Assembly: GCA_021785795.1 (NCBI GenBank)
Contig: JAJYEK010000041.1
Location: 1-28,443, forward strand
Reading direction: 5' to 3'
Origin: Pseudomonadota bacterium
Lineage (GTDB): Bacteria; Pseudomonadota; Gammaproteobacteria; Acidiferrobacterales; UBA6901
DNA length: 28,443 nt
The position numbers and the translations under genes are program-made. The notes beneath the pieces were generated by a model. It was given only the letters and a program-made list of their open reading frames with translations, searched no databases and had not been told where the DNA came from. This document shows, in pieces, positions 7,789 to 18,546 of the stretch. The first letter of the stretch is position 1. Every line of letters begins with the position of its first letter.

Positions 7789-7891
7789 ATACGAAACAAT
7801 TTTAAGCCGCCGGCGCGGTCCTGGCAAGCCCCGTATGCGGCCAGCACTGCCGGATCCGCCGCAAGCCCGGCTTGCACAGCGCGGCCGCCGG

Positions 7892-11602
<3,711 letters not shown>

Positions 11603-11685
11603 GGCAGACGTTGCTCGGATAGGCCGGAATGGCGGCCAAGTTTAGCGAAAAGCCCGGCAAATTGCTCGCCGCCGCCCGACCTCGA

Positions 11686-11715
11686 TTGCCGGGATGCAGG
11701 TATCGAGCCTACACT
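11686..11715 (+). promoter_or_regulatory. Candidate sigma70 promoter for the phosphoribosyltransferase gene
   Basis: TTGCCG (11686-11691) and TACACT (11710-11715) are separated by 18 bp and end about 46 bp before the ATG at 11762. Both boxes are four-of-six matches. The site lies in the divergent gap with metH. The prediction rests only on consensus match and placement. Confidence 0.35.
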
Positions 11716-11761
11716 GGACAGGGAAAATGCGGCCTGTGGCCGAACGCGGGGTGCAACCAGG

Positions 11762-12412
11762 ATGTTTCGCGACCGGGACGATGCGGCGCACCAGCTGGTG
11801 CAGCGCCTGGCTCGATACCGGGGCCAGAATCCCCTGGTGCTTGCGATTCCCCGCGGCGCGGTGCCGATGGGCCGGATCATCGCCGATGCCCTGGGTGGTG
11901 AACTCGACGTGGTGCTGGTTCGCAAAATTGGAGCACCGTACAACCCCGAGTTCGCAGTCGGATCTGTGGACGAGGACGGTCGGATCTATGTCGCGGACTT
12001 TGCTGCCCGCGCCGGCGCATCCGCAGAGTACCTGCAGGCGCAGACGAAGAAGGAGCTTGCGGTGATGCGGGCGCGCCGCGCGCAGTATACGCCCGTACGG
12101 CCACCCGCCGACTCCGCTGGCCGGGTGGTGATCGTGTGCGATGACGGCCTGGCTACGGGGGCGACCATGATCTCGGCGCTGCGTTCGGTACGTGCCCGGC
12201 GGCCGGCGCGCCTGATTGCCGCGGTTCCGGTATCCCCTCCCGACACGCTCACCATGGTCCAGGAGCTGGCCGACGAGGTCGTCTGTCTGGAAGTGCCCGC
12301 GGACTTTTCTGCGGTCGGACAGTTTTACCGCGATTTCCCCCAGGTCGAGGATGCCGCGGTGATCGCCGCGCTGGCCGCGCCGCCTGGCGGCACTCCAGGG
12401 CGAGCCGGCTGA
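11762..12412 (+). CDS. Phosphoribosyltransferase-fold protein
   Basis: A 216-residue type I phosphoribosyltransferase-like protein. The PRPP-binding signature VVIVCDDGLATGATM (122-136) is intact: two acidic residues followed by the glycine/threonine loop. The N-terminal segment LVLAIPRGAVPMGRIIADAL (25-44) and VLVRKIGAPYNPEFAVGSV match the 'predicted phosphoribosyltransferase' group (COG1926-like). The reaction and base substrate of that group are not firmly known to me. In some bacteria I recall this domain being fused to a dienelactone hydrolase-like domain. Here the hydrolase is a separate gene in convergent orientation, 91 bp away. The start ATG has only a weak AGG just upstream. Confidence 0.85.
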   Translation: MFRDRDDAAHQLVQRLARYRGQNPLVLAIPRGAVPMGRIIADALGGELDVVLVRKIGAPYNPEFAVGSVDEDGRIYVADFAARAGASAEYLQAQTKKELAVMRARRAQYTPVRPPADSAGRVVIVCDDGLATGATMISALRSVRARRPARLIAAVPVSPPDTLTMVQELADEVVCLEVPADFSAVGQFYRDFPQVEDAAVIAALAAPPGGTPGRAG

Positions 12413-12503
12413 GGGCGCCCCTCGCGGCCGGCCTTGCTGCGGTCTGCCCGGACGATGATCGCGATGCGGTCCGGTTTGGGTCCGGCCGGCAGTTGGGCAG
12501 GGC

Positions 12504-13193
12504 TCAGCCGCGGCCGGAGGTCGGCGCCAGGTGCTTGCCGAACCAGCGTGCTGCCAGCGCGGCCACCTGCTCCAGCGTTCCCGGTTCCTCGAAAAGATGC
12601 GTGGCACCGGGGACGATTTCGAGTGTGCGCTCGCACTCCATGAGCGCGTATGCCTGGCGGTTGAGCGCAATGACTTCCTCGTCTTGTCCGCCGACGATGA
12701 GAAGTGTCGGTGCCCGGACGCTGCGCAGGGCCACGGGTCCGGCGAGATCCGGCCGGCCACCCCGGGACACCACCGCCGCGACGGTGTTGCCTGCAGTTGC
12801 AGCCGCCCGCAGTGCTGCGGCTGCACCGGTGCTGGCCCCGAAATATCCCAGCGCCAGGCGCGCACTGGCGGGGTGCCCCTGCAGCCAGCTGGTGGCAGCC
12901 AGCAGCCGGCGCGTAAGCAGCGCAATGTCAAAGCGTGCCGCGTAATCGAGATCCTCGGACCCGGTCAGAAGATCAATCAGCAGGGTGGCCAGTCCAGACT
13001 TGCGGAGAACTTCGGCAACGAAGTTGTTGCGCGGACTGTGGCGGCTGCTGCCGCTGCCGTGCGCGAACAGTACGACACCGGATGCAGCCGGGGGGATGGC
13101 GAGCACTCCTTCCATCGCGACGCCTTCGGCTGCGATGTGAACGAGGTTTTCCGGGGCGTGGGGATGCATGGCTTGTGCTGTTGGCCTAGCCAA
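12504..13193 (-). CDS. Alpha/beta hydrolase, dienelactone hydrolase-like
   Basis: A 229-residue serine hydrolase of the alpha/beta fold. The catalytic triad is visible: S121 in GYFGASTGAAAA (G-x-S-x-G), D171 in LLIVGGQDEEV, and H199 in PGATHLFEEPG. The oxyanion region VVLFAHGSGSSRHSPRN (40-56) is the pattern found in small dienelactone hydrolase-like proteins. The substrate cannot be inferred. The ATG at 13193 overlaps the stop of the radical-SAM gene by 8 nt, so this is the last gene of the AmmeMemoRadiSam run. A second ATG at 13169 (MHPHAPEN) is a possible alternative start with no overlap. No signal peptide is present, so the enzyme is cytosolic. Confidence 0.88.
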   Translation of the reverse strand: MARPTAQAMHPHAPENLVHIAAEGVAMEGVLAIPPAASGVVLFAHGSGSSRHSPRNNFVAEVLRKSGLATLLIDLLTGSEDLDYAARFDIALLTRRLLAATSWLQGHPASARLALGYFGASTGAAAALRAAATAGNTVAAVVSRGGRPDLAGPVALRSVRAPTLLIVGGQDEEVIALNRQAYALMECERTLEIVPGATHLFEEPGTLEQVAALAARWFGKHLAPTSGRG

Positions 13194-14268
13194 GGTGCCG
13201 AATGGCTAGCGGAATGCGGCGGTTGCCGAAGTGCCCGCTGTACTTCCCGAAGCGTCCGGCGACCGCCGTGCCGCAGGCACGGCAGCGCCCGGCCGGATCG
13301 ATCCCGTAGCGGGTGATGTCGTACCAGTCCCGTTCGATGAGTGGCGCGTGACAGCCGGGGCAATAGGTGGCGGCGCCGGCGGGGTCATGCACGTTTCCGG
13401 TGTAGACATAGCGCAACCCGGCGCGCAGCGCGATATCGCGGGCACGTCGCAGCGTGCGCGGCGGGGTTGGCGGGACGTCGGTCATCTTGTAGTCGGGGTG
13501 AAAGGCGCTGAAGTGCAGCGGCACATCCGGGCCAAGGGCATCGAAGATCCACCCGCTGAGTTCTGCGAGTTCCCCGTCCGAGTCGTTCATTCCGGGTATC
13601 AGGAGCGTGGTGATCTCGAGCCACACCCCGGTTTCGTGGCGCAGATACCGCAGCGTGTCGAGCACGGGTTGCAGATGCGCGCCGGTGAGCCTGAAGTAGA
13701 ATTCATCGCTGAACGCCTTGAGGTCGACGTTGGCGGCGTCGATCTTTGCAAAGAAATCGCGTCGTGGTTCGGGATGCACATAGCCGGCAGTCACCGCCAC
13801 GGTGCGGATGCCGAGCGCATGGCAGGCGTCCGCCACATCCATGGCGTACTCCGCGAATATGATCGGATCGTTGTAGGTGAAAGCGACGGTCTGGCAGCCG
13901 GCCTGCTGCGCAGCGGCGGCGATTTCCTCCGGCGATGCCTGGTCGGCGAGGCGGTCGAAATCGCGTGACTTGCTGATATCCCAGTTCTGGCAGAACTTGC
14001 AGGCGAGATTGCAGCCGGCAGTTCCGAAGGACAGCACGCTCGACCCGGGATAGAAGTGGTGCAGCGGTTTCTTCTCGATGGGATCGATGCAGAATCCGGA
14101 CGACCGGCCATAGGTGGTGAGCACCATCCCGTCGCCGGCGCGCTGGCGCACGAAGCATGCTCCGCGCTGGCCGTCGTGGAGCCGGCAGTCGCGCGGACAC
14201 AGGTCGCACTGGATGCGACTGTCGGCAAGCCGGTGCCAGTAGCGGGCGGGGCTGGCGGGCGTGTTCAT
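13186..14268 (-). CDS. amrS: AmmeMemoRadiSam system radical SAM enzyme
   Basis: A 360-residue radical SAM protein related to pyruvate-formate-lyase-activating enzymes. The cluster-binding motif is C86-x3-C90-x2-C93 in GCNLACKFCQNW. An N-terminal cysteine group (C21, C24, C28, C38) and a C-terminal zinc-ribbon-like set (C303-x2-C306, C329-x2-C332) are also present. The body has the family's LLIPGMNDS and HFSAFHPDYKM stretches. I chose ATG 14268 because it forms a 4-base ATGA overlap with the AMMECR1 gene. The longer frame to 14421 only translates that gene out of frame. The enzyme works with the AMMECR1 and MEMO proteins encoded upstream. The chemistry and target of the trio are not known to me. 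The gene name follows common usage for the family. Confidence 0.93.
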   Translation of the reverse strand: MNTPASPARYWHRLADSRIQCDLCPRDCRLHDGQRGACFVRQRAGDGMVLTTYGRSSGFCIDPIEKKPLHHFYPGSSVLSFGTAGCNLACKFCQNWDISKSRDFDRLADQASPEEIAAAAQQAGCQTVAFTYNDPIIFAEYAMDVADACHALGIRTVAVTAGYVHPEPRRDFFAKIDAANVDLKAFSDEFYFRLTGAHLQPVLDTLRYLRHETGVWLEITTLLIPGMNDSDGELAELSGWIFDALGPDVPLHFSAFHPDYKMTDVPPTPPRTLRRARDIALRAGLRYVYTGNVHDPAGAATYCPGCHAPLIERDWYDITRYGIDPAGRCRACGTAVAGRFGKYSGHFGNRRIPLAIRHLG

Positions 14269-14837
14269 GGGGTCGCGGCCGCAGAGCGCGTCCCGAGCTC
14301 GCTCCATTTCTGTACCGTGTAGCGCGAAAGGCGGATCGATCCGTGCCAGAAATCTCCCTGCAGGCCCGCCTTGCGCTTGAGATGGGACAGGAACTGGTGG
14401 GGTTCCGGCAGCTGCTCCCATACCTGCGGGAGAAAGGTGCTGCGGCGGGATCCAAATTCGAGCACCACGCCGTCCACGCCCGGTCGCAGGATTGACCGGG
14501 CGTGGTGTTCGTCATCCGCGGCCAGAGGTTCGGGCTGGGACAGCAGCGACACCTCGATCACCGTATCCGGAAATTCGAGCTGCGTGAGCGGCGCAAACCG
14601 GGGATCGCGGAATGCCGCCGCGGCGGCATTGTCCTGGACGTCGGTGCGCAATGCACGCGTGGCTTCGAGGCTGCCGATGCAGCCGCGCAGCTCGCGGCCG
14701 CGGGTGAGCGTCACGAAAGTCGCCCCGGGCAGCGACAGCCGGGGAGCGTCCTCGTACGCGCGGCACGCTTCTTCCAGCGCGAGGGCGATCGTGTTGCGCG
14801 CGATGATCAGCAGCGCTGTGCCGAGCGCTTCAGACAC
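14265..14837 (-). CDS. amrA: AmmeMemoRadiSam system protein A (AMMECR1 domain)
   Basis: A 190-residue AMMECR1-domain protein. The signature LRGCIGSLEA begins at residue 50 (C53), and the following FRDPRFAPLT and LEFPDTVIEVSLLS match the conserved core. FLPQVWEQLPEPHQFLSHLKRKAG is the usual C-terminal element. The human relative is AMMECR1. The bacterial function is unknown, but it is nearly always found with MEMO-like and radical-SAM partners. The start ATG overlaps the end of the MEMO gene by 8 nt and the stop overlaps the radical-SAM start by 4, so the three are translationally coupled. Cytosolic, with no membrane segment. Confidence 0.92.
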   Translation of the reverse strand: MSEALGTALLIIARNTIALALEEACRAYEDAPRLSLPGATFVTLTRGRELRGCIGSLEATRALRTDVQDNAAAAAFRDPRFAPLTQLEFPDTVIEVSLLSQPEPLAADDEHHARSILRPGVDGVVLEFGSRRSTFLPQVWEQLPEPHQFLSHLKRKAGLQGDFWHGSIRLSRYTVQKWSELGTRSAAATP

Positions 14838-15615
14838 TGGCGTAGTCCCCGAAGGCCACGGCGGCGTAGCCCACGACCTCCCTGCGGTCGCCGGCGGTGT
14901 CTCCGGAATTCCTAAGGTCCAGGAGCTGCGGACTCAGACCATGCGCCCGCGCGGCCTGCATGAGGCCCCTCAAGGGCGTACTGCCACAGGCTTCGCTGTC
15001 CCCTATCGGCACTCCGTCAAGTGCCAGGATCGCCGCGACCGTGCGGCGGTCGGTCGCGCAGGCCAGGTCGTAGGGCAGATAATGGGACAGATCGGTACTG
15101 ATCACGAACAGGGTTTCCGCGCCGCCCCATAGAAGTTCTATCACCTCAGCCACTTCCGGCGGGGTTGCGTCACCGACCGCGAAAGGAAGCACCCGGAACG
15201 ATTTCAGTGTCCGCTGCAGGAAAGGGAGCTGTACCTCGATGGAATGTTCCCGCGCGTGTGCTGCCGCGCTCGCCCCGACCTGCGGCAGGCGCATGCTGGC
15301 GGCGGCCGCTTCCAGGTCGACGTCAACGGTGCCGAGCGGGGTGGCAAAACGCCGTGCCGCAGGCAGCGCCAGGCCGCGCACTGCCACCCGGTGCGCGGGC
15401 CCCAGCAGGACGACCCGTTCAACGGTTTCGCCATGCTTCCGCAGGCGGGCATAGGCGTGTGCTGCCACGGGGCCGGAGTACAGGTAGCCGGCGTGCGGGA
15501 CAACCAGCGCCTTGGGCAGCGGACCGTCGCCTGCACGGGCCGATGCCTCCGACAGCAGTGCGTCGACCAGGCGCGTCAGGGCGGCCCGCTCACCGGGATA
15601 AAAGCTGCCGCTCAC
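14830..15615 (-). CDS. amrB: AmmeMemoRadiSam system protein B (MEMO1-like)
   Basis: A MEMO1-family protein, related to extradiol dioxygenases. Metal-site and conserved residues are visible from the GTG start: H41 (VVPHAGYLYSG), H75 (LLGPAHRV), H124 (AREHSIEVQLPFLQ), D175/H178 (STDLSHYLPYD) and C210 (DSEACGSTPL). The coordinates given use GTG 15615, the only standard start codon in frame. It is probably not the true start: the family motif VRPAAVSGSFYPG begins upstream of it, and a good AGGTGA ribosome site (15656-15661) points to ATT at 15646-15648, which would give 272 residues. An in-frame TGA at 15661-15663 limits any longer form. It is the first gene of the four-gene overlapping run. Confidence 0.9.
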   Translation of the reverse strand: MSGSFYPGERAALTRLVDALLSEASARAGDGPLPKALVVPHAGYLYSGPVAAHAYARLRKHGETVERVVLLGPAHRVAVRGLALPAARRFATPLGTVDVDLEAAAASMRLPQVGASAAAHAREHSIEVQLPFLQRTLKSFRVLPFAVGDATPPEVAEVIELLWGGAETLFVISTDLSHYLPYDLACATDRRTVAAILALDGVPIGDSEACGSTPLRGLMQAARAHGLSPQLLDLRNSGDTAGDRREVVGYAAVAFGDYASV

Positions 15616-15645
15616 TGCCGCCGGACGGACCGGGGAGAGATCGTT

Positions 15646-15661
15646 AATATTAAGGTCACCT
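15646..15661 (-). promoter_or_regulatory. Ribosome binding site pointing to an ATT start for the MEMO gene
   Basis: On the minus strand AGGTGA (15661-15656) is followed after 7 nt by ATT (15648-15646), in frame with the MEMO-like protein. No ATG, GTG or TTG lies between the in-frame TGA upstream and GTG 15615, and that GTG has no ribosome site. AUU starts are known for a few regulated genes such as infC. Confidence 0.45.
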
Positions 15662-15678
15662 CAAAGAGACGTCGCTTC

Positions 15679-15706
15679 TTAATGGGGGCGGCCCGGCGCC
15701 TATCAA
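15679..15706 (-). promoter_or_regulatory. Candidate promoter for the AmmeMemoRadiSam run
   Basis: On the minus strand TTGATA (15706-15701, five of six to consensus) is followed after 16 bp by CATTAA (15684-15679, three of six). Transcription from here would start shortly before the AGGTGA site. The -10 is weak, so read-through from the thioesterase gene 82 bp upstream is the alternative. Confidence 0.3.
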
Positions 15707-15730
15707 GCCTGCCGCGGCCCGGTGCACCGA

Positions 15731-16141
15731 TCAGTCCTGTAGCGGCGGCACTTCGCGCGGACGGCGCTGGTCATCGATGGCGACGTAGGTCAGTGTGGCC
15801 TCGGTTACCTTGACGCATTCCGCGGCCCATTCCTCGCGGTGCCGGATGCGCTCGGCATAGACCACCACGTCCACGGTGATGGAGCTGCGCCCGACCCGCA
15901 CGACTTCGGCATAGAAGCTCACCAGGTCGTTCACGAACACCGGTTTGCGGAATTGAAAGGCGTTTACGGCCACGGTGACAATGCGGCCGCGTGCCCGCCG
16001 GCTTGCGGCCACGCTGCCTGCAATGTCGGCCTGCGCCATGATCCATCCGCCGAAAATGTCTCCGGCGGAATTGGTGTCGGACGGCATCGGCACAACGCGC
16101 AGAGTGGGGTGACGGTCGGGAGGGAGGCTGTCTTCGTTCAT
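15731..16141 (-). CDS. Hotdog-fold acyl-CoA thioesterase, YciA-like
   Basis: A 136-residue single hotdog-domain thioesterase that would hydrolyse acyl-CoA to free acid and CoA. The N-terminal motif SDTNSAGDIFGGWIMAQAD (21-39) carries the D23/N24 and GGWIM pattern of the YciA/acyl-CoA thioesterase family. VNAFQFRKPVFVNDLVSFYA and ERIRHREEW follow as expected. The length is normal. ATG 16141 starts 17 nt after the stop of the ATP-grasp gene, so it is probably the third gene of that operon. Whether the association is functional or incidental cannot be told from sequence. The longer frame upstream only covers the ATP-grasp gene out of frame. Confidence 0.9.
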   Translation of the reverse strand: MNEDSLPPDRHPTLRVVPMPSDTNSAGDIFGGWIMAQADIAGSVAASRRARGRIVTVAVNAFQFRKPVFVNDLVSFYAEVVRVGRSSITVDVVVYAERIRHREEWAAECVKVTEATLTYVAIDDQRRPREVPPLQD

Positions 16142-16158
16142 TGGGCGATATTCCGTTT

Positions 16159-17187
16159 TTACTGTATCCGGGCGGTAGCGTGCGCACGCAGACCCAGACG
16201 CAGGATGCATTGGATGAAGTCCTCGTAGTTCATTCCGGCCCGAAGGGCGGACAGCGTGCTGTCCTCGTCGCGGGCGATCCCCGGGTTGGGGTTGGCCTCG
16301 AGCACATAAAACTGGCCGGTCGTGTTCAGGCGCAGGTCTATGCGCGCGTAACCGCTCATTCCCAGGGCCCGGTAGATGCGCTTGCACAGCCAGCTGATAC
16401 GCCCCACCATTTCGGGTGCCAGGTCGGACGCAAAGTCATAGTCTATCCCGCGGCGCTCGCGGTACTTGTTGTCCCATTTCACCCGGTAGGTTGCCATGCG
16501 CGGTGTGCCTTCGGCCGCGTTGTGGAACAGAAGTTCACGCGCCGGCAGAACCTGCAACTGCACGTTTCCCAGTACCGTGACGTAGATCTCACGGCCATCG
16601 ATGTACTGCTCGGCGATGGCATCATCCCGGATGCGCTCGTGGATGAGCTGCACGCGTTCCTGCAACTGCCGCTCCGTCTCCACGTAGGATGCCTGTGCGA
16701 TGCCGACCGAGCCCTCCTCGGTGAGGGCCTTGACGATCACCGGGTAACGCACGCGGCGCAGCGGCAGCAACTTGCGTCCGCGCGGAAAAACTCGGAAATC
16801 CGGCACCTGGATGCGGTGGTAGGCAAGGAGCTTTTTCGAGAGCGCCTTGTCACGCGCCAGCAACAGGCCGCGCGGATTGCAGCCGGTGTACGGCAGCTTC
16901 ATCATCTCGAGGTAGCTCACGACATAGTAGTCGAACGCAGCGATGCCGGCGAACTCCTCCAGCAGATTGAAGGCGATGTCCGGCTTCCATTCCTCTATTG
17001 CGGTGCGTATGGGCAGAAGATCGTCGTAGACGCCAACCACGCGGACCTTATGGCCGAGCTTGAGCAGCGCGTGCTTGACGTCGTACTCGGTGCGGAATTT
17101 CTCCATGCGCGGATCGTCCTTGGAGTGCAGATCGTCCGGGGGTACAAGCGAGTAATGGACGAGCATCATTACGCGGAGTTTTTTCAT
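16159..17187 (-). CDS. ATP-grasp ligase, D-alanine--D-alanine ligase-like
   Basis: A 342-residue ATP-grasp protein that would form an amide bond using ATP. The N-terminal part resembles D-Ala-D-Ala ligases (FNLLEEFAG 73-81, PYTGCNPRGLLLARDK 99-114). The ATP-grasp core includes PVIVKALTEEGSVGIA (149-164), EQYIDGREIYVTVLGN (193-208), RIDLRL (282-287) and the metal/phosphate motif EANPNPGIA (297-305). It differs from a housekeeping Ddl: it is not in a cell-wall cluster and starts with an unusual MKKLRVMMLVHYSLVPPDD stretch. ATG 17187 overlaps the stop of the metallopeptidase gene by 4 nt (ATGA), so the two are coupled. The substrates are unknown. I recall similar ligase/zinc-peptidase pairs in other proteobacteria without an assigned function. 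Confidence 0.88.
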   Translation of the reverse strand: MKKLRVMMLVHYSLVPPDDLHSKDDPRMEKFRTEYDVKHALLKLGHKVRVVGVYDDLLPIRTAIEEWKPDIAFNLLEEFAGIAAFDYYVVSYLEMMKLPYTGCNPRGLLLARDKALSKKLLAYHRIQVPDFRVFPRGRKLLPLRRVRYPVIVKALTEEGSVGIAQASYVETERQLQERVQLIHERIRDDAIAEQYIDGREIYVTVLGNVQLQVLPARELLFHNAAEGTPRMATYRVKWDNKYRERRGIDYDFASDLAPEMVGRISWLCKRIYRALGMSGYARIDLRLNTTGQFYVLEANPNPGIARDEDSTLSALRAGMNYEDFIQCILRLGLRAHATARIQ

Positions 17188-18242
17188 AGGGTGAGACGCG
17201 AGCTTCCGGCATGAATTGAGCCCATGTAAAGCATGATCAGCGCTGAAACAAGCGGCAGCTGCGGACAGTCCTGTTCCGGTTCGGCATGCAGATCGAGTTC
17301 GCTGGCAAGCCGCATCATGTGCTCGAGAGTCAGGTGCACGCGATAGCGTGGCGCTCCGGTCCAGAACGAGACTGCCGCGAGCGCGTACCGTCGCCACCGC
17401 CGGATGAATTGCGCGGCCGGCTCGGTGTGCCGCGACCCTGCTGCGGGAAAAATCCGTTCCAGCTGCTGGCGGTGAAAGCGTGGAACGCCGACGCTTAGGC
17501 GCTGCTGTTTCTGCTCGAAATACTGGCGCAGTGTCATGCGCAGCGTGCTCACCGGATCGATCCAGCGCCGGCTGTGCCGGGCTGGCCGGCACGAGCCGAT
17601 TTCCTGCATCAGGGCATCTACATACTCGATCTTGCGCAGCGCCGGCCAGCCGCGGTAGCGCTCCCGCCAGTTTGAATGCGGATCGAGCCATACTGCGAAG
17701 GTTTCGGCCCAGTCTTCGTGCGGATGGCTCTGCGCATACCAGCCATCGAGATGGATGACATAACCGCGGCTGTCAGGGCGCGGAAGGTAGCTCTCCGGAT
17801 AGGAACGGCCGGCGCGCCCGAAGCGTCGTCGCCACGCTTGTCGCCGATGCAGGTGATAGGCGTTGTCCAGCGCGTGCGCGGTTTCGTGGCGCATGAGCTT
17901 TTGGCACTCGCGCGCGCTTCCCCCTTCGAGCTCCAGCATCCGCCGTCTCTCGAGCTGTGCCAGGCGTGGATGCGCCAGATAGAACGGGATGGCGAACCCC
18001 GGCACCCCATCGGGGCAGAACCAGCAGTCCGACAGCCAGCAATGGGGCCGGAACGCGATGCCGCGGCGCTGCAGAGTGCGGTAGAGCGTGGCGATCTGCC
18101 GTTCCAGCGGGCTGTGTGCGAGCGTCAGGCCGAGGTCGCAAACTCGGACGTCGAGCAGCCGGTCTTCCGGCCAGCCAGCCCAGCGGCGGCTCAGGCTGCG
18201 CCGGTGCAGGGTGCCGGCCGGCGGCGTGACGCCCGGATTCAC
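17184..18242 (-). CDS. Putative zinc-binding metallopeptidase
   Basis: A 352-residue protein with a zincin motif: HETAH at 119-123 in LMRHETAHALDNAYH, and a candidate third ligand E180 in HEDWAETFAVWLDP. This resembles the 'putative zinc-binding metallo-peptidase' family (PF15887-type, from memory). Near residues 63-90 the segment FRPHCWLSDCWFCPDGVPG has three cysteines that could bind another metal or form part of the fold. No signal peptide is evident, so it is probably cytosolic. The start is GTG 18242; the first 20 residues are weakly supported, and conserved-looking sequence begins around WPEDRLLDVRVCDLG. It is the first gene of a run with the ATP-grasp ligase (4-nt overlap) and the thioesterase. 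Confidence 0.82.
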   Translation of the reverse strand: MNPGVTPPAGTLHRRSLSRRWAGWPEDRLLDVRVCDLGLTLAHSPLERQIATLYRTLQRRGIAFRPHCWLSDCWFCPDGVPGFAIPFYLAHPRLAQLERRRMLELEGGSARECQKLMRHETAHALDNAYHLHRRQAWRRRFGRAGRSYPESYLPRPDSRGYVIHLDGWYAQSHPHEDWAETFAVWLDPHSNWRERYRGWPALRKIEYVDALMQEIGSCRPARHSRRWIDPVSTLRMTLRQYFEQKQQRLSVGVPRFHRQQLERIFPAAGSRHTEPAAQFIRRWRRYALAAVSFWTGAPRYRVHLTLEHMMRLASELDLHAEPEQDCPQLPLVSALIMLYMGSIHAGSSRLTL

Positions 18243-18546
18243 GGGCTACGCGCGGCGGCGCTACGGGATCGCCGGAATAGGGATTGTGCGAGCATGTGTC
18301 GGTGGCAGACCGTCCCTAGAAAGTTTTCGCCTAGACTATAATCCAAACCAGTTCAGAGTAAATCCCGGTCTGGGCGCCGGTCCGGCCGGCGCAGTCGCGG
18401 CGACATCGGCTCCGTCGGACGGTAATGGAGCCGGATCGCCGGGCGCGGACGTCAGTTCGGGGCGCGTCCGGCGCGGCAGATGCGGGCGGCCGGCTTTTCC
18501 GGTACCCTGTGCCCGCTCTCCAGCCTGGGCAGGACCCGAGGTTCAT
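18243..18546. other. 304-bp divergent gap with a TATAAT element
   Basis: This separates the metallopeptidase gene (minus) from the MipA-like gene (plus). It holds a perfect TATAAT at 18337-18342 on the plus strand, without a convincing -35 at 16-18 bp. Frames are open through much of it, but the translation is compositionally unlike protein. The porin's usual start codon is expected in this region and none is found close to its signal peptide. Confidence 0.45.

Noticed and set aside
7861..7875. GCAAGCCCGGCTTGC hairpin downstream of metH as a terminator
   Set aside because: Short stem with a very small loop and no T-run following on the minus strand; left unannotated.
11603..11761. Cobalamin riboswitch upstream of metH
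   Set aside because: The gap is only 159 bp, shared with a divergent gene, and I found no B12-box-like sequence on the minus strand.
15688..15722. Direct repeat GCGGCCCGG (15688-15696 and 15714-15722)
   Set aside because: Nine GC-only bases in a GC-rich gap; expected by chance and without a supporting context.
16159..17691. Longer ATP-grasp protein starting at 17691
   Set aside because: The extra 168 residues are the metallopeptidase gene read out of frame; ATG 17187 starts at a 4-nt overlap and gives the natural N-terminus.
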